NCBI RefSeq assembly: GCF_018130545.1
Contig: NZ_JAFCKF010000002.1
Coordinates: forward strand, 186,001 to 250,000
Reading direction: 5' to 3'
Length of the DNA: 64,000 bases
Source of the DNA: Bradyrhizobium tropiciagri
GTDB taxonomy: Bacteria > Pseudomonadota > Alphaproteobacteria > Rhizobiales > Xanthobacteraceae
Shown here: piece after piece, positions 20,537-28,999 of the stretch
Numbering within the stretch: position 1 is the first letter of the stretch
Layout of the letters: every line of letters begins with the position of its first letter
Program-made: the position numbers and the translations under genes
The notes under the pieces: generated by a model
What the model saw: only the letters and a program-made list of their open reading frames with translations
What the model was told of the DNA's origin: nothing
Database searches by the model: none

Positions 20537-22072
20537 ATGAAATTGGCGAAGAGCCTTATTCTGAGCTCGGCTGCTGCGCTGGTCGCGGTCGGCGGAGCAC
20601 AGGCGGCCGATCTTCCCGTCAAGGCCAAAGCGGTCGAGTACGTGAAGGTTTGCTCGCTGTATGGTCCGGGCTTCTACTACATCCCCGGCACCGACACCTG
20701 TATCAAGCTGGGCGGCTTTGTTCGCGCCGACGTGGTCGTCAACGGCAACAGCGTCTACGGCCCGAACGTCAACGGCGCCAGCGGTGCCAACAACCGTTTC
20801 ACCAACGGCTACACCTGGCGTTCGCGTGAAGACCTGAACGTCGATACGCGCACCGCGACCGAGTACGGCGTGGTCCGCACCTATTTCGACGCAGTGTTCA
20901 CCTGGACCTCGGACACCTACACCGGCCAAGGCAACGGCTCGTCGATCTACTCGGCGATCGGCACCTCGGCGGCGCCGAACAATGCCTCGTCGGGTGGCGT
21001 TGCTGCCGGCTCGGTCGGCGTCTACTACGCCTTCATCCAGTTCGCCGGCTTCACCATCGGTAAGGCGGTCTCGCAGTTCGCTGCTCCCTGGAACGGTTAT
21101 CCGGGCAACAACTACGACGGTCTCGTCGGTGGCGTGAGCACCACCAACGGCATCAACCAGTTCACCTACACCGCGCAGTTCGGCAACGGCGTGTCGCTGG
21201 CTCTGTCGGCGCAGGACCAGGTTGCCTACATGCAGGCTGGCGTGAACAACCTCTCGGTGGGCGGCGCTTACGGTTCGAGCGACTACGCCGGCACGATCGC
21301 GCCGGACTTCGTCGCTGCACTCAAGGTCGACCAGGCTTGGGGTATCTTCCAGGCGTCGGTCGCCGCGCATGACAACCATGCTGCCTACTACGGCGGCACC
21401 GAGCTGACCGGTCATCCCGACGACAAGTGGGGTTGGGCTGGTGCACTGGCCCTGTCGATCAAGAACATCCCGACCGGACCCGGCGACACCATCAACATCC
21501 AGGGCGTCTACACCGACGGTGCGACCCGTTACAACATCCAGGAACTGGCCAGCCAGTTCAGCTCGGTCGCCATCTATGGCGGTTCGAACCTGCCCGGCGT
21601 CTATCAGAGCGTTGGCTTCGGCACGGCACCCGACACGGTGTTCGGTCTGAACGGCCAGCAGCAGTCGATCAAGACCTGGGGCTTCCGCGGTGCGTACACC
21701 CACAACTGGGATCCCTACTGGAACACCAGCTTGTACGGTGCATACGCTGCGGTCATGTACAACGACACGGCCAAGTCGCTCATCTGCGGCGTTGGCGGCG
21801 TCGGTGGCACCTTCCGCACTGCTTTCGCTGGCGGCGCCGGCGTGACCAGCTGCAACCCCGACTACAACATCGGGCAGATCGGCCTGATCACCCGTTGGAC
21901 CCCGGTCAAGAACCTGACCTTCTCGGCAGACGTGACCTACGTCCATCTCGATCAGAAGTATGCCGGCACGATCACCACCTCTTCGGCTGGTATCGGCAAG
22001 CCCAGCGCGACCTACGAGCTGAAGGATCAGGACACTGTCCAGATGCTCTTCCGCGCTCAGCGCAACTGGTAA
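20537..22072 (+). CDS. Outer membrane porin (porin_2 / Omp2b family)
   Basis: 511 residues. The signal peptide ends at GGAQAADLP, followed by the typical Rhizobiales porin start VKAKAVEYVKVCSLYGPGFYYIPG with two Cys (VCSLYG and DTCIKLGG). Alternating beta-strand sequence and the terminal aromatic residue (FRAQRNW) indicate a 16-strand trimeric barrel in the outer membrane. Codon use is highly biased, as expected for an abundant protein. It is monocistronic, with its own terminator. Confidence 0.95.
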   Translation: MKLAKSLILSSAAALVAVGGAQAADLPVKAKAVEYVKVCSLYGPGFYYIPGTDTCIKLGGFVRADVVVNGNSVYGPNVNGASGANNRFTNGYTWRSREDLNVDTRTATEYGVVRTYFDAVFTWTSDTYTGQGNGSSIYSAIGTSAAPNNASSGGVAAGSVGVYYAFIQFAGFTIGKAVSQFAAPWNGYPGNNYDGLVGGVSTTNGINQFTYTAQFGNGVSLALSAQDQVAYMQAGVNNLSVGGAYGSSDYAGTIAPDFVAALKVDQAWGIFQASVAAHDNHAAYYGGTELTGHPDDKWGWAGALALSIKNIPTGPGDTINIQGVYTDGATRYNIQELASQFSSVAIYGGSNLPGVYQSVGFGTAPDTVFGLNGQQQSIKTWGFRGAYTHNWDPYWNTSLYGAYAAVMYNDTAKSLICGVGGVGGTFRTAFAGGAGVTSCNPDYNIGQIGLITRWTPVKNLTFSADVTYVHLDQKYAGTITTSSAGIGKPSATYELKDQDTVQMLFRAQRNW

Positions 22073-22101
22073 TACCGGTTGATCTGATCACGATCCAACA
22101 G

Positions 22102-22130
22102 AACCCCGGCAGGCAACTGCCGGGGTTTTT
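22102..22130 (+). terminator. Rho-independent terminator of the porin gene
   Basis: Perfect 10-bp stem AACCCCGGCA / TGCCGGGGTT, loop GGCAAC, followed by TTT, 30 bases after the porin stop. Confidence 0.93.
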
Positions 22131-22298
22131 GTTTGGGAAATAGCAGCCGCGGAAGATGCGAGCGTTGTTCGGCGAAGTGGATGCCGTGGGCGTGAACAAA
22201 GAGCGTCAAGGCGAGATCTGTGAAGGCGCAGGCTGCGTCATTTCGGTCCACGCGAACAACGAAGACGAGCCATGCGATTCATTCGCCCGCAAACTTAT

Positions 22299-22326
22299 TT
22301 ACTTACCTGATCTACTAAACTATATA
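22299..22326 (+). promoter_or_regulatory. Candidate promoter of the small RNA
   Basis: -35-like TTACTT (22299-22304), 16-base spacer, -10 TATATA (22321-22326), within a strikingly AT-rich stretch of an otherwise GC-rich region. It points toward the two hairpins and terminator downstream. Confidence 0.5.
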
Positions 22327-22332
22327 GCGGTC

Positions 22333-22410
22333 AGCCAACACATTGAATGATGGCTCTTAGCTCTCTGCTAAGCCTCCCAAACCTCCGGCAATGCCCTGCC
22401 GGAGGTTTTT
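22333..22410 (+). ncRNA. Candidate small RNA (~78 nt) downstream of the porin
   Basis: Predicted transcript from about 22333 to the T run at 22410. It contains a first hairpin (GGCT..TAGC / GCTAAGCC, 22352-22374), a short unpaired stretch with CTCCC, and a perfect Rho-independent terminator (stem ACCTCCGGCA / TGCCGGAGGT, loop ATGCCC, TTTTT, 22381-22410). No open frame uses this promoter. An unpaired CUCCC beside the terminator is typical of anti-Shine-Dalgarno small RNAs of Rhizobiales. The start is inferred from the -10 element only. Confidence 0.55.
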
Positions 22411-22521
22411 GATTCAAGGGCAGGGCCCGGCCATTACGCGAGCGTGCTCCCGTCGTCGCTGTCTCCGATTCGAGGCCGTCAAGATTTGACGGAATCGATC
22501 CGCAGTGCATTCTCGTCAGTC

Positions 22522-22782
22522 ATGGGACGCTTCAAGAACAGCCGCCTGGCTCGGATGAGCAGCGGCCATTATTGCTTGATCCGGGATCTCGGGCTGGTGA
22601 AGGGCGGCAAGGGGTTGCGGCACCATGAGGTGGTGATCGACTTCTCCTGGCGCGGCCTCTGGCGTTTCCTGTTCCCACCGCGTCCCGTGCTACCGGCACA
22701 AGATGCCGGCGGATTCCGTACCGATGCGGCCATCACGTCTGCTCCCGGCAACAGCGTCGTCGGCTCCAGCCATTCGCATTAG
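22522..22782 (+). CDS. Hypothetical protein (86 residues)
   Basis: ATG at 22522 (MGRFKNSRLARMSSGHY...), 86 codons with clearly GC-rich third positions, which supports real coding; a longer frame starts at 22444. The middle segment KGLRHHEVVIDFSWRGLWRFLFPP is basic/aromatic. The protein is not recognised. The TAG stop at 22780 is the first bases of an intergenic repeat. Confidence 0.45.
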   Translation: MGRFKNSRLARMSSGHYCLIRDLGLVKGGKGLRHHEVVIDFSWRGLWRFLFPPRPVLPAQDAGGFRTDAAITSAPGNSVVGSSHSH

Positions 22783-22862
22783 AGCATGATCCGGAAGAGT
22801 GCGAAGCGGCTTTCCGAACAGATCATCCCAAAATAAGAATCTAAAGCGCGATGACGATTAAG
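22780..22862 (+). repeat. Intergenic repeat (TAGAGCATGATCCGGA / AAAGCGCGATGA family)
   Basis: Begins TAGAGCATGATCCGGAAGAG, with an inverted GATCATCC near 22824, then the module CTAAAGCGCGATGACGATT. The second module also appears at 40261-40301. This is a familiar Bradyrhizobiaceae interspersed repeat. Confidence 0.7.
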
Positions 22863-23215
22863 CCAATCTCATTGCGCCTGGACCGGCGCACCGGCCGCGT
22901 CATCGTTTCAGCGCCCGTGGCGCGCGTTGGAAATTCTGGTAGCGCGATCAGCGTTGTCGCGAGCCGTCTGTTCAGGACGTTCGCGATCGTCGCTTCCGAT
23001 TGTTGCAGTCGGATTGTTCGCAGAGCGGAATGAATTCGTTACGTCGCGCGCTGCCTCGATCCGCTGCACGCGGCTCGTTGGCGCGCGAGGGCAGGCGGCG
23101 TTGCTGCGCGATAATTCGGTGATGTAGACTGCTTCAGCCAAGCGGTTGGGACTGCGATCCGCGCTCCAACCGAAAAGAAAAATCAGGGCGAGAAAAATCA
23201 AGGAACGGATCTTAC
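22863..23215. other. Intergenic region before the SDR gene
   Basis: About 350 bases. Short frames exist on both strands, but none has a good start, ribosome binding site or recognisable product. It presumably carries the promoter of the dehydrogenase. Confidence 0.45.
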
Positions 23216-24178
23216 ATGAAGGATTTTGCCGGAAAGATTGCCGTCATCACCGGTGGCGGCACGGGCATGGGACGTGAGCTGGCGCGGCAGCTCGTCGCCG
23301 AGGGGTGCAACGTCGCGATGTGCGATGTCTCGGCCGAGGCGATGGCCGAGACCAAGCGGCTCTGCGAGGTCGAGAAGCTGCCGCAGGGCCTGCGCATCAC
23401 CACGCACGTTGCCGACGTCTCGATCGAGGATCACTACAAGCGCTTCCGCGATGAGCTGATCGAGCAGCAGGCCACCGACAAGATCCATCTGCTGTTCAAC
23501 AATGCTGGCATCGGCGGCGGCGGCAGCCTGTTCACGAACACCCGCGAGCAGTGGGAACGCACCTTCAACATCTGCTGGGGCGGCGTCTATCTCGGCGTCC
23601 GCACCTTCCTGCCGCTGCTGGTGAAGGCCGACGAGGCGCACATCGTCAACACCTCGAGCGTCAACGGCTTCTGGGCTTCGGTCGGTTTGGGTGTATCGCA
23701 CACCGCCTACAGCGCCGCGAAATTCGCCGTAAAAGGCTTCACCGAGGCGATGATCAATGATCTCCGTCTCAACGCGCCGCATGTGAAGTGCTCGGTGGTG
23801 ATGCCCGGCCACATCGGCACCTCGATCGTGTCGAACTCGCGCAAGGTGCAGAACGGCGCTGACCAACTCAATCCCGATGAGCTCAAGCAGGCCCGGCAGC
23901 GTCTGCAAGGGCAGGGCATCGATGTCGCCAAGATGTCGGATGCCGACATCCAGCAGCTCGCGCTCGATCGCGCCCGCATCTTCCACGACGAGGCGCCGAC
24001 CACGGCGGCGGCCGCGGCCAAGATCATCCTCGACGGAGTCAAGGCCGATCGCTGGCGCATCCTGGTCGGCGACGACGCGCATCTGCTCGACGAGCGCGTG
24101 CGCAAGACCCCGGAGCAGGCCTACACGCCGGAGTTTTATCAAGGCATCGTGGCGGCGACCGGCTGGAAGGTCGGCTGA
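23216..24178 (+). CDS. Short-chain dehydrogenase/reductase family protein
   Basis: 320 residues, classical SDR with a longer C-terminus than the usual 250. NAD(P)-binding TGGGTGMG at residue about 13, NNAG near 95, and catalytic Ser/Tyr/Lys with YSAAK near 165. The absence of a basic residue in the first loop combined with an Asp (MCDVS) suggests NAD preference. The substrate cannot be told. It is transcribed alone, with a hairpin after the stop. Confidence 0.9.
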   Translation: MKDFAGKIAVITGGGTGMGRELARQLVAEGCNVAMCDVSAEAMAETKRLCEVEKLPQGLRITTHVADVSIEDHYKRFRDELIEQQATDKIHLLFNNAGIGGGGSLFTNTREQWERTFNICWGGVYLGVRTFLPLLVKADEAHIVNTSSVNGFWASVGLGVSHTAYSAAKFAVKGFTEAMINDLRLNAPHVKCSVVMPGHIGTSIVSNSRKVQNGADQLNPDELKQARQRLQGQGIDVAKMSDADIQQLALDRARIFHDEAPTTAAAAAKIILDGVKADRWRILVGDDAHLLDERVRKTPEQAYTPEFYQGIVAATGWKVG

Positions 24179-24188
24179 TTACGGAAGA

Positions 24189-24236
24189 CCCGTCGTCCCC
24201 CGCGCAAAGGCAAAGCTTTTGCGCGGGGGTGACGGG
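24189..24236. terminator. Large hairpin between SDR and gcrA (bidirectional)
   Basis: CCCGTC...CCCCCGCGCAAA pairs with TTTGCGCGGGGG...GACGGG with one bulge and an 8-base loop. It lies between convergent genes and lacks a T run, so it is a repeat-derived hairpin that may block transcription from both sides. Confidence 0.6.
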
Positions 24237-24261
24237 ATCAGCGCTTCCTTGTTGCTATCAA

Positions 24262-24729
24262 CTATCCGCGCATCGCGCGTTGCCGCGATCCCGCCTGATA
24301 GGCGAGGCGGTAATGCCCTGAGCAATAGGGCATGCCGCCGAGCGGCGTGTTGCCGCAGAAGCAGAAATCATCGGCGCCCGGCGTGCTGATCGGCCAGCGG
24401 CAGCGCTGTTCGCTGAGCTCGAACAGTGAGCAATTGTTGGCGCTGACAACGGGCGCGTCGTCGGCGGGCTGTTCGTAGAGCGATTGAAGCAACTGGAGCT
24501 GCTGTTTCGCGGTCGCCCGTTGCGCGGCGTGTGCGCTGGATTTCTTGCGCCGTGCGCGGCGTTCATCCGGCGTCGTGCGCATCAGGTTCAGCCGCGACAG
24601 CTTGCCGATCACCGCATTGCGGCTGACGCCGATATTGACGGCGATGTCGCGGCAGGAGAGGCCGGCTTCAAAGTAGATCTTGAGTTGGTCGACGCGCTCC
24701 GGCGTCCAGGTCTCTTGGTTGGCAATCAT
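24262..24729 (-). CDS. gcrA: GcrA-family cell cycle regulator
   Basis: 155 residues from the ATG at 24729. The N-terminus TWTPERVDQLKIYFEAG with the following helix-turn-helix (SCRDIAVNIGVSRNAVIGK) is the GcrA DNA-binding domain; the C-terminal Cys-rich part (RCRWPIS, FCFCGN, YCSGHYRLAY) is the sigma70-binding end. GcrA activates promoters with CcrM-methylated GANTC sites in Caulobacter. The protein is shorter than the Caulobacter one. A longer frame to 24864 is unlikely. Confidence 0.85.
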   Translation of the reverse strand: MIANQETWTPERVDQLKIYFEAGLSCRDIAVNIGVSRNAVIGKLSRLNLMRTTPDERRARRKKSSAHAAQRATAKQQLQLLQSLYEQPADDAPVVSANNCSLFELSEQRCRWPISTPGADDFCFCGNTPLGGMPYCSGHYRLAYQAGSRQRAMRG

Positions 24730-24832
24730 CTGACGGTTCCACGTTCTGTGTTGAACCGCCGCGCCGACAAACGCGCCCTTCGTTCTTGAGCTTCGCGCAA
24801 ACGCTTCGCGCTTGTCGCGAGGGATCATGCTC

Positions 24833-25033
24833 TCAGGGCGTGCGTCCGTTATCGCGGATTGCAAGCAACCCGTCCTTGATGGCGAGCCGAATGCCTTCCT
24901 CGATCAATGTCCGTGCGACGCCCGGGACGCTCGTGCCGTGGGTGCCCTGTCTCACCAGCTTCTCGAGGTATCCGATGGTCGAGAGCGCCAACGTGACCGG
25001 GACGCGGTCGGTTTCGGCCTTTTCCGTAGCCAT
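24833..25033 (-). CDS. Small ribbon-helix-helix-like protein
   Basis: 66 residues from ATG at 25033. VPVTLALSTIGYLEKLVR could be the beta-strand and first helix, and GVARTLIEEGIRLAIKDG the second helix, of a ribbon-helix-helix DNA-binding fold. It sits upstream of gcrA in the same direction. No toxin gene lies beside it, so an antitoxin role is not supported. Confidence 0.65.
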   Translation of the reverse strand: MATEKAETDRVPVTLALSTIGYLEKLVRQGTHGTSVPGVARTLIEEGIRLAIKDGLLAIRDNGRTP

Positions 25034-25195
25034 GGTGAAACGCTTAACTCTGAACGCCTGTACTGAAAAGTATCTATTTAGAGTCTATTTAGGAATGCGG
25101 CAGCCCGTCAAGCCGCCCGCCGAAAAATGCGGAGCCGCGCCGGAGCTCAGCTCCAGCGCGGTGACTTCGTTAGATTACTTAGGCAAATGAGATAG

Positions 25196-27022
25196 TTAGG
25201 GTCGCAATTCGACCTTGACCGGGAACTTCTTCAGAAGCCGCTCCGCCGTTTCGGCCTTGTCCGGCGGTGCCTTCACACTGAGGTACAGCCCGCGCGACGG
25301 GTCGGTGATGGCGTCAACGCTGACCTCGCCGGACAACCCTTCCAGCGCCAGGAGCTCGCGCGCGGCCTCGCCGGCGGCGATCTCGCGCAGCTTGGGCTTG
25401 AAGATCTTGCCGACCGGCGTGACCGGCATCTCAGGGATTACCGACACCACGCGCGGCCGCGCCGGCGGCTCCAGGATGTTCTCCTGCACGAAAGCCGCGA
25501 GCGCGTTCGGATCGATCTGGGCGCCCGGCTGTGCCGAGACGAACAGCATCGGGACTTCGCCGGCATAGGTGTCGGGACGCCCGACAGCCGCAGCCAGCGC
25601 CACGCCCGGAAACGCCAGCGCCGCGTCCTCAATGGCGCGCGGATCGATGTTGTGGCCGCCGCGGATGATGACGTCCTTGGCGCGGCCCAGGATGTAGACG
25701 AAACCGTCGGCATCGATCCGGCAGATGTCGCCGGTGCGCAGCCAGCCGTCGCGGAACGCTTCATCGGTCTGCTTCTTGTCGACGTAACCGGCGAACACCT
25801 GCGGGCCCCGGGTCAAGAGCTCGCCGACCGGCGAGGGCCACGGCCCAGTGTGAAGTTTGCCGCCCTCGAGGATCGCAAGCTCGACCAGCGGATTGCGGGT
25901 GCCGACGCTCTCGGCGCGCGGTTTCACGCCATGCACGTCATGGGTGATGGCGCCGGCGAGCTCGGTCATGCCGTAAAGCTGCTGGATGCAGGCGCCGCCC
26001 CAGGTCGCGAGATAGCGCCGCTCGATCTCCGGCGGGCAGATCGAGGCGCCGGTGGCGGTGACGCGCAGCGTCGAGATGTCGCTCTCTCCGACTGGAACGT
26101 CGGCCAGCGCCCCGAGGATGGTCGGCACGTTGCCGGCGATGTTGATGCGGTATTGCTCGATGATTTGCCAGAAGTTCCGGACCAGCGCCGGGTCGCGCGC
26201 GCCGGCGGGGCCGGGGATCACCATTGTCGTGCCCGCCGACAGGCAATTGGCGGAGGTGCAGAACAGGCCGCCGACATGGAACAGCGGCATCGTGATCATC
26301 GCGCGCTCGCCGCGATGGAAATCGAGCGCCATCCGCGACGAGACGGTCGAGGCGACCATCGCGCGGTTGGTGAGCCGCGCCACCTTGGGATGGCCTGTCG
26401 TGCCGCCGGTCGGCAGCATCACCGCGACCCGCTCGGCCTCGCTCATGTCCCCGGACTTGCCGTAGTCGTCGCGCCAGGCCGGATCAGGTTGCAGCACCTT
26501 GCCGTCGAAGGCGATGGCGCCGTCGAGCGGGACGATCACGATGCCTTTGAGCGACGGCACCTCGCGCTGCAGGCCTTCGACCCGCTCATAGAGCCCGCCC
26601 GGCATGCCCGGTGGCGGCGCCAGCAGCAGCTTTGCGTTGATCGCATTGAGCTGGGCGACGATCGCTTCGCGGGTGAATAGCAGATTGAGCGGTTCGGCGA
26701 CACCGCAGGCGGCTGCGCCGAAGATCGCGACGATGCTTGCCGGACAAGCCGGCACCAGGATCGCCACCGCATCATCCTTGTCGATGCCCCGGCCGCGGAA
26801 ATAGTTTTCTGCAGCCTTGATCGAGCCCATCAATTGATTGTTCGAGATCACGACCGGGTTGGGATCGAGCGGCGAGCGCAGATAGATCGCGGCCTCAGCG
26901 TCCGGCGCGGCCTGCGGGCCGCGGGCAATGAGATCGAGGATGCGCGGGCAGGCGGCGAGCGTCTCCTGCATCTCGTTGTCGCGCGCAGCTTCGTCGGCCG
27001 GCGAAAGCCTGTCCTTCAGCAT
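25196..27022 (-). CDS. Acyl-CoA synthetase (AMP-dependent, ANL superfamily)
   Basis: 608 residues from the ATG at 27022 preceded by GGGGACGG; a longer frame reaches 27088. P-loop LPTGGTTGHPKVARL, YGMTE, RTGDICRIDADG and the C-terminal lysine in VGKIFKPKLR are present, so the enzyme should be active in adenylate formation and thioesterification. A tail of about 50 residues after the catalytic Lys (SVDAITDPSRGLYLSVKAP) is longer than usual. The chain length of the acid is unknown. It is followed by an acetamidase gene in the same direction. Confidence 0.9.
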   Translation of the reverse strand: MLKDRLSPADEAARDNEMQETLAACPRILDLIARGPQAAPDAEAAIYLRSPLDPNPVVISNNQLMGSIKAAENYFRGRGIDKDDAVAILVPACPASIVAIFGAAACGVAEPLNLLFTREAIVAQLNAINAKLLLAPPPGMPGGLYERVEGLQREVPSLKGIVIVPLDGAIAFDGKVLQPDPAWRDDYGKSGDMSEAERVAVMLPTGGTTGHPKVARLTNRAMVASTVSSRMALDFHRGERAMITMPLFHVGGLFCTSANCLSAGTTMVIPGPAGARDPALVRNFWQIIEQYRINIAGNVPTILGALADVPVGESDISTLRVTATGASICPPEIERRYLATWGGACIQQLYGMTELAGAITHDVHGVKPRAESVGTRNPLVELAILEGGKLHTGPWPSPVGELLTRGPQVFAGYVDKKQTDEAFRDGWLRTGDICRIDADGFVYILGRAKDVIIRGGHNIDPRAIEDAALAFPGVALAAAVGRPDTYAGEVPMLFVSAQPGAQIDPNALAAFVQENILEPPARPRVVSVIPEMPVTPVGKIFKPKLREIAAGEAARELLALEGLSGEVSVDAITDPSRGLYLSVKAPPDKAETAERLLKKFPVKVELRP

Positions 27023-27109
27023 ATCCGTCCCCGTCCATTTTTGTTCGTTGGGACAGGGATTGTATCGAGCCGTGCTTGCGGAACACAAGTGCGGCTTATC
27101 GACCAGCTG

Positions 27110-28051
27110 TCAGCCGTGGACCACCGATTTGGCGATCATGCAGTGAATGCCCTTGGAGCCGTTCACCGTCTGCGTGACCCGCAGGTCGGCGGCCAGGCTG
27201 CACAGCGTGTAGGCGTCCTCGCGCGACAGATTGCGCTTCTCGCCGAGCAGCACGATCATGTCGCGCAGCGCCCGCACCACGCATTGGTCGAGGTCGGGAT
27301 CCATCGCCATCGTCATGTAATGGTCCGCGGTCTCGGCGCGCGGATAGGCGAGTTTGAGATCCTTGCGTAGGGTGAGGCGGAAGCGCCCGGTGAGCGCGGT
27401 CTCGATCGCGGTGACGCAGACCTCGCCGTCGCCCTGCACGCCATGGCCGTCGCCGCAGGAGAACAGCGCGCCCGGCACGAACACCGGCAGATAGAGCTTG
27501 GCGCCGGCGCCGAGCTCCTTGTTGTCGAGATTGCCGCCCGTCGCGCGCGGGATCAGCGAGGAGATGCGGCCCCAGGCCGGCGGCGGCGAGACGCCCATCA
27601 CGCCGAAGAACGGCTTCAGCGGCAGGTCAAGGCCCCAGGGCATGCGGCCGACCATGCGCGCGCGATCGAGCGGGATGTTGAGGATGCGCGTCTCATGGAA
27701 ATCGTCGGGCAGGGTGCCGGACAGCGGCTTGATCAGGTTGTAGCCCCAGTCCTGGCGGAGCTGGACGTCGAGGATGTCGACCTCGAGCACGTCGCCGGGC
27801 TCGGCGCCGGCAACCGCGATCGGGCCGGTCAGGATGTGCCCGGGCACCATCCGCTCACACTTCGCATGGATCTCGTCGAGCTCCGGCGGGACATGGAATT
27901 TGCTTCGATCGGGCACCACATCCGCGCCGCCGCTGACGGTCTCGATCGTGACCTCATCGCCGCTCGCAATCGTCAGGACCGGCTTCAGCTTTGCTTCGAA
28001 GAAGCCCCAATGGCAGGTTTCGGGGCTGGATTTCAGGTGATGATGGGTCAT
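27110..28051 (-). CDS. Acetamidase/formamidase family protein
   Basis: 313 residues of the FmdA_AmdA family, which hydrolyses short amides to the acid and ammonia. Conserved features are PGHILTGPIAVAGAEPGDVLEVDI, PFFGVMGVSPP and SCGDGHGVQGDGEVC. It lies upstream of the acyl-CoA synthetase gene on the same strand (88 bases apart) and is divergent from the YdcF gene. Confidence 0.9.
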   Translation of the reverse strand: MTHHHLKSSPETCHWGFFEAKLKPVLTIASGDEVTIETVSGGADVVPDRSKFHVPPELDEIHAKCERMVPGHILTGPIAVAGAEPGDVLEVDILDVQLRQDWGYNLIKPLSGTLPDDFHETRILNIPLDRARMVGRMPWGLDLPLKPFFGVMGVSPPPAWGRISSLIPRATGGNLDNKELGAGAKLYLPVFVPGALFSCGDGHGVQGDGEVCVTAIETALTGRFRLTLRKDLKLAYPRAETADHYMTMAMDPDLDQCVVRALRDMIVLLGEKRNLSREDAYTLCSLAADLRVTQTVNGSKGIHCMIAKSVVHG

Positions 28052-28117
28052 GTGACGTCTTTTGATTGGTTTCCCAGCAGCGTATGACGCTGTAGCAGAA
28101 CTTCGCAGAGGCTTCCC

Positions 28118-28912
28118 TTGTTTTTTGTGCTCTCCAAGACGCTCGGCATCATGCTGCTGCCGATCAATTTCCTGATCGGCATCGGCGTGATCGGCGCCGT
28201 GCTGTCGCTAACGCGGTTTGCGCGTCTCGGCCGCAGGCTGATGGTGGCGGCGCTGCTGCTGCTCGCGATCTGCGGTTTCTCGCCGCTCGGGAATGTCCTG
28301 ATCGCGACACTGGAGCAACGCTTCCCGCCATGGGACGCCTCGCGCGGCGCGCCCGACGGCATCATCGTGCTTGGCGGCTCGATCGATGCCGATTTGTCGG
28401 TCGCGCACGGCACGCCTGTCGTGCGCAGTGCGGCCGATCGCGTCATCGCTGCGGCGGCGCTTGCGCGCAAATACCCGAACGCGCGGCTGGTGTTCACCGG
28501 CGGCAGCGCGAACCTGATCTCGAACGATGCGCGCGAGGCCGACTATGCCGCCGAGATGTTCGAGAGCCTCGGCATTCCCGGGTCGCGATTGACCATCGAG
28601 CGCCGCTCGCGCAACACGGTGGAGAACGCCGAGTTCTCCAAGGCGCTGGTCGATCCCAAGCCGGGTGAGCGCTGGCTGCTCGTGACCTCTGCCTATCACA
28701 TGCCGCGCTCGGTCGGGCTGTTCCGCAAGGCGGGATTCAATGTCGAGGCCTATCCGGTCGACTGGCGGGTCGGCAACGTCATGAGCTTCGCGACGCTGGC
28801 GATCGAGGGGCTGTCGCGCACCGATCTCGGCACGCGGGAGTGGATCGGGCTCGTGGCCTATCATCTGGCCGGCAAAACCGACGATCTGCTGCCGGGACCG
28901 GCGGCGCGGTAG
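28118..28912 (+). CDS. YdcF/DUF218 family membrane protein
   Basis: 264 residues starting with TTG at 28118 (AGAGG eight bases upstream). Two N-terminal membrane helices are followed by the DUF218 domain, with DGIIVLGGSID near residue 84 and TSAYHMPRS near 190. Relatives such as E. coli ElyC/SanA act in envelope or peptidoglycan precursor metabolism. The exact role is unknown. Confidence 0.87.
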   Translation: MFFVLSKTLGIMLLPINFLIGIGVIGAVLSLTRFARLGRRLMVAALLLLAICGFSPLGNVLIATLEQRFPPWDASRGAPDGIIVLGGSIDADLSVAHGTPVVRSAADRVIAAAALARKYPNARLVFTGGSANLISNDAREADYAAEMFESLGIPGSRLTIERRSRNTVENAEFSKALVDPKPGERWLLVTSAYHMPRSVGLFRKAGFNVEAYPVDWRVGNVMSFATLAIEGLSRTDLGTREWIGLVAYHLAGKTDDLLPGPAAR

Positions 28913-28999
28913 CGCAACGCACCTGTCGCTTCGCCCGTCCATTCCAGCTAACATCCATGCAACAGGCGGCGCCAAGCCGCCGATCACGGGAGCTTACGC

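Noticed and set aside
20405-21946. 513-codon open frame antisense to the porin
   Set aside because: Third-position G+C of the porin creates it; the product has no family features and no ribosome binding site.
22057-22251. 64-codon minus-strand frame behind the porin
   Set aside because: It crosses the porin terminator and has no recognisable product.
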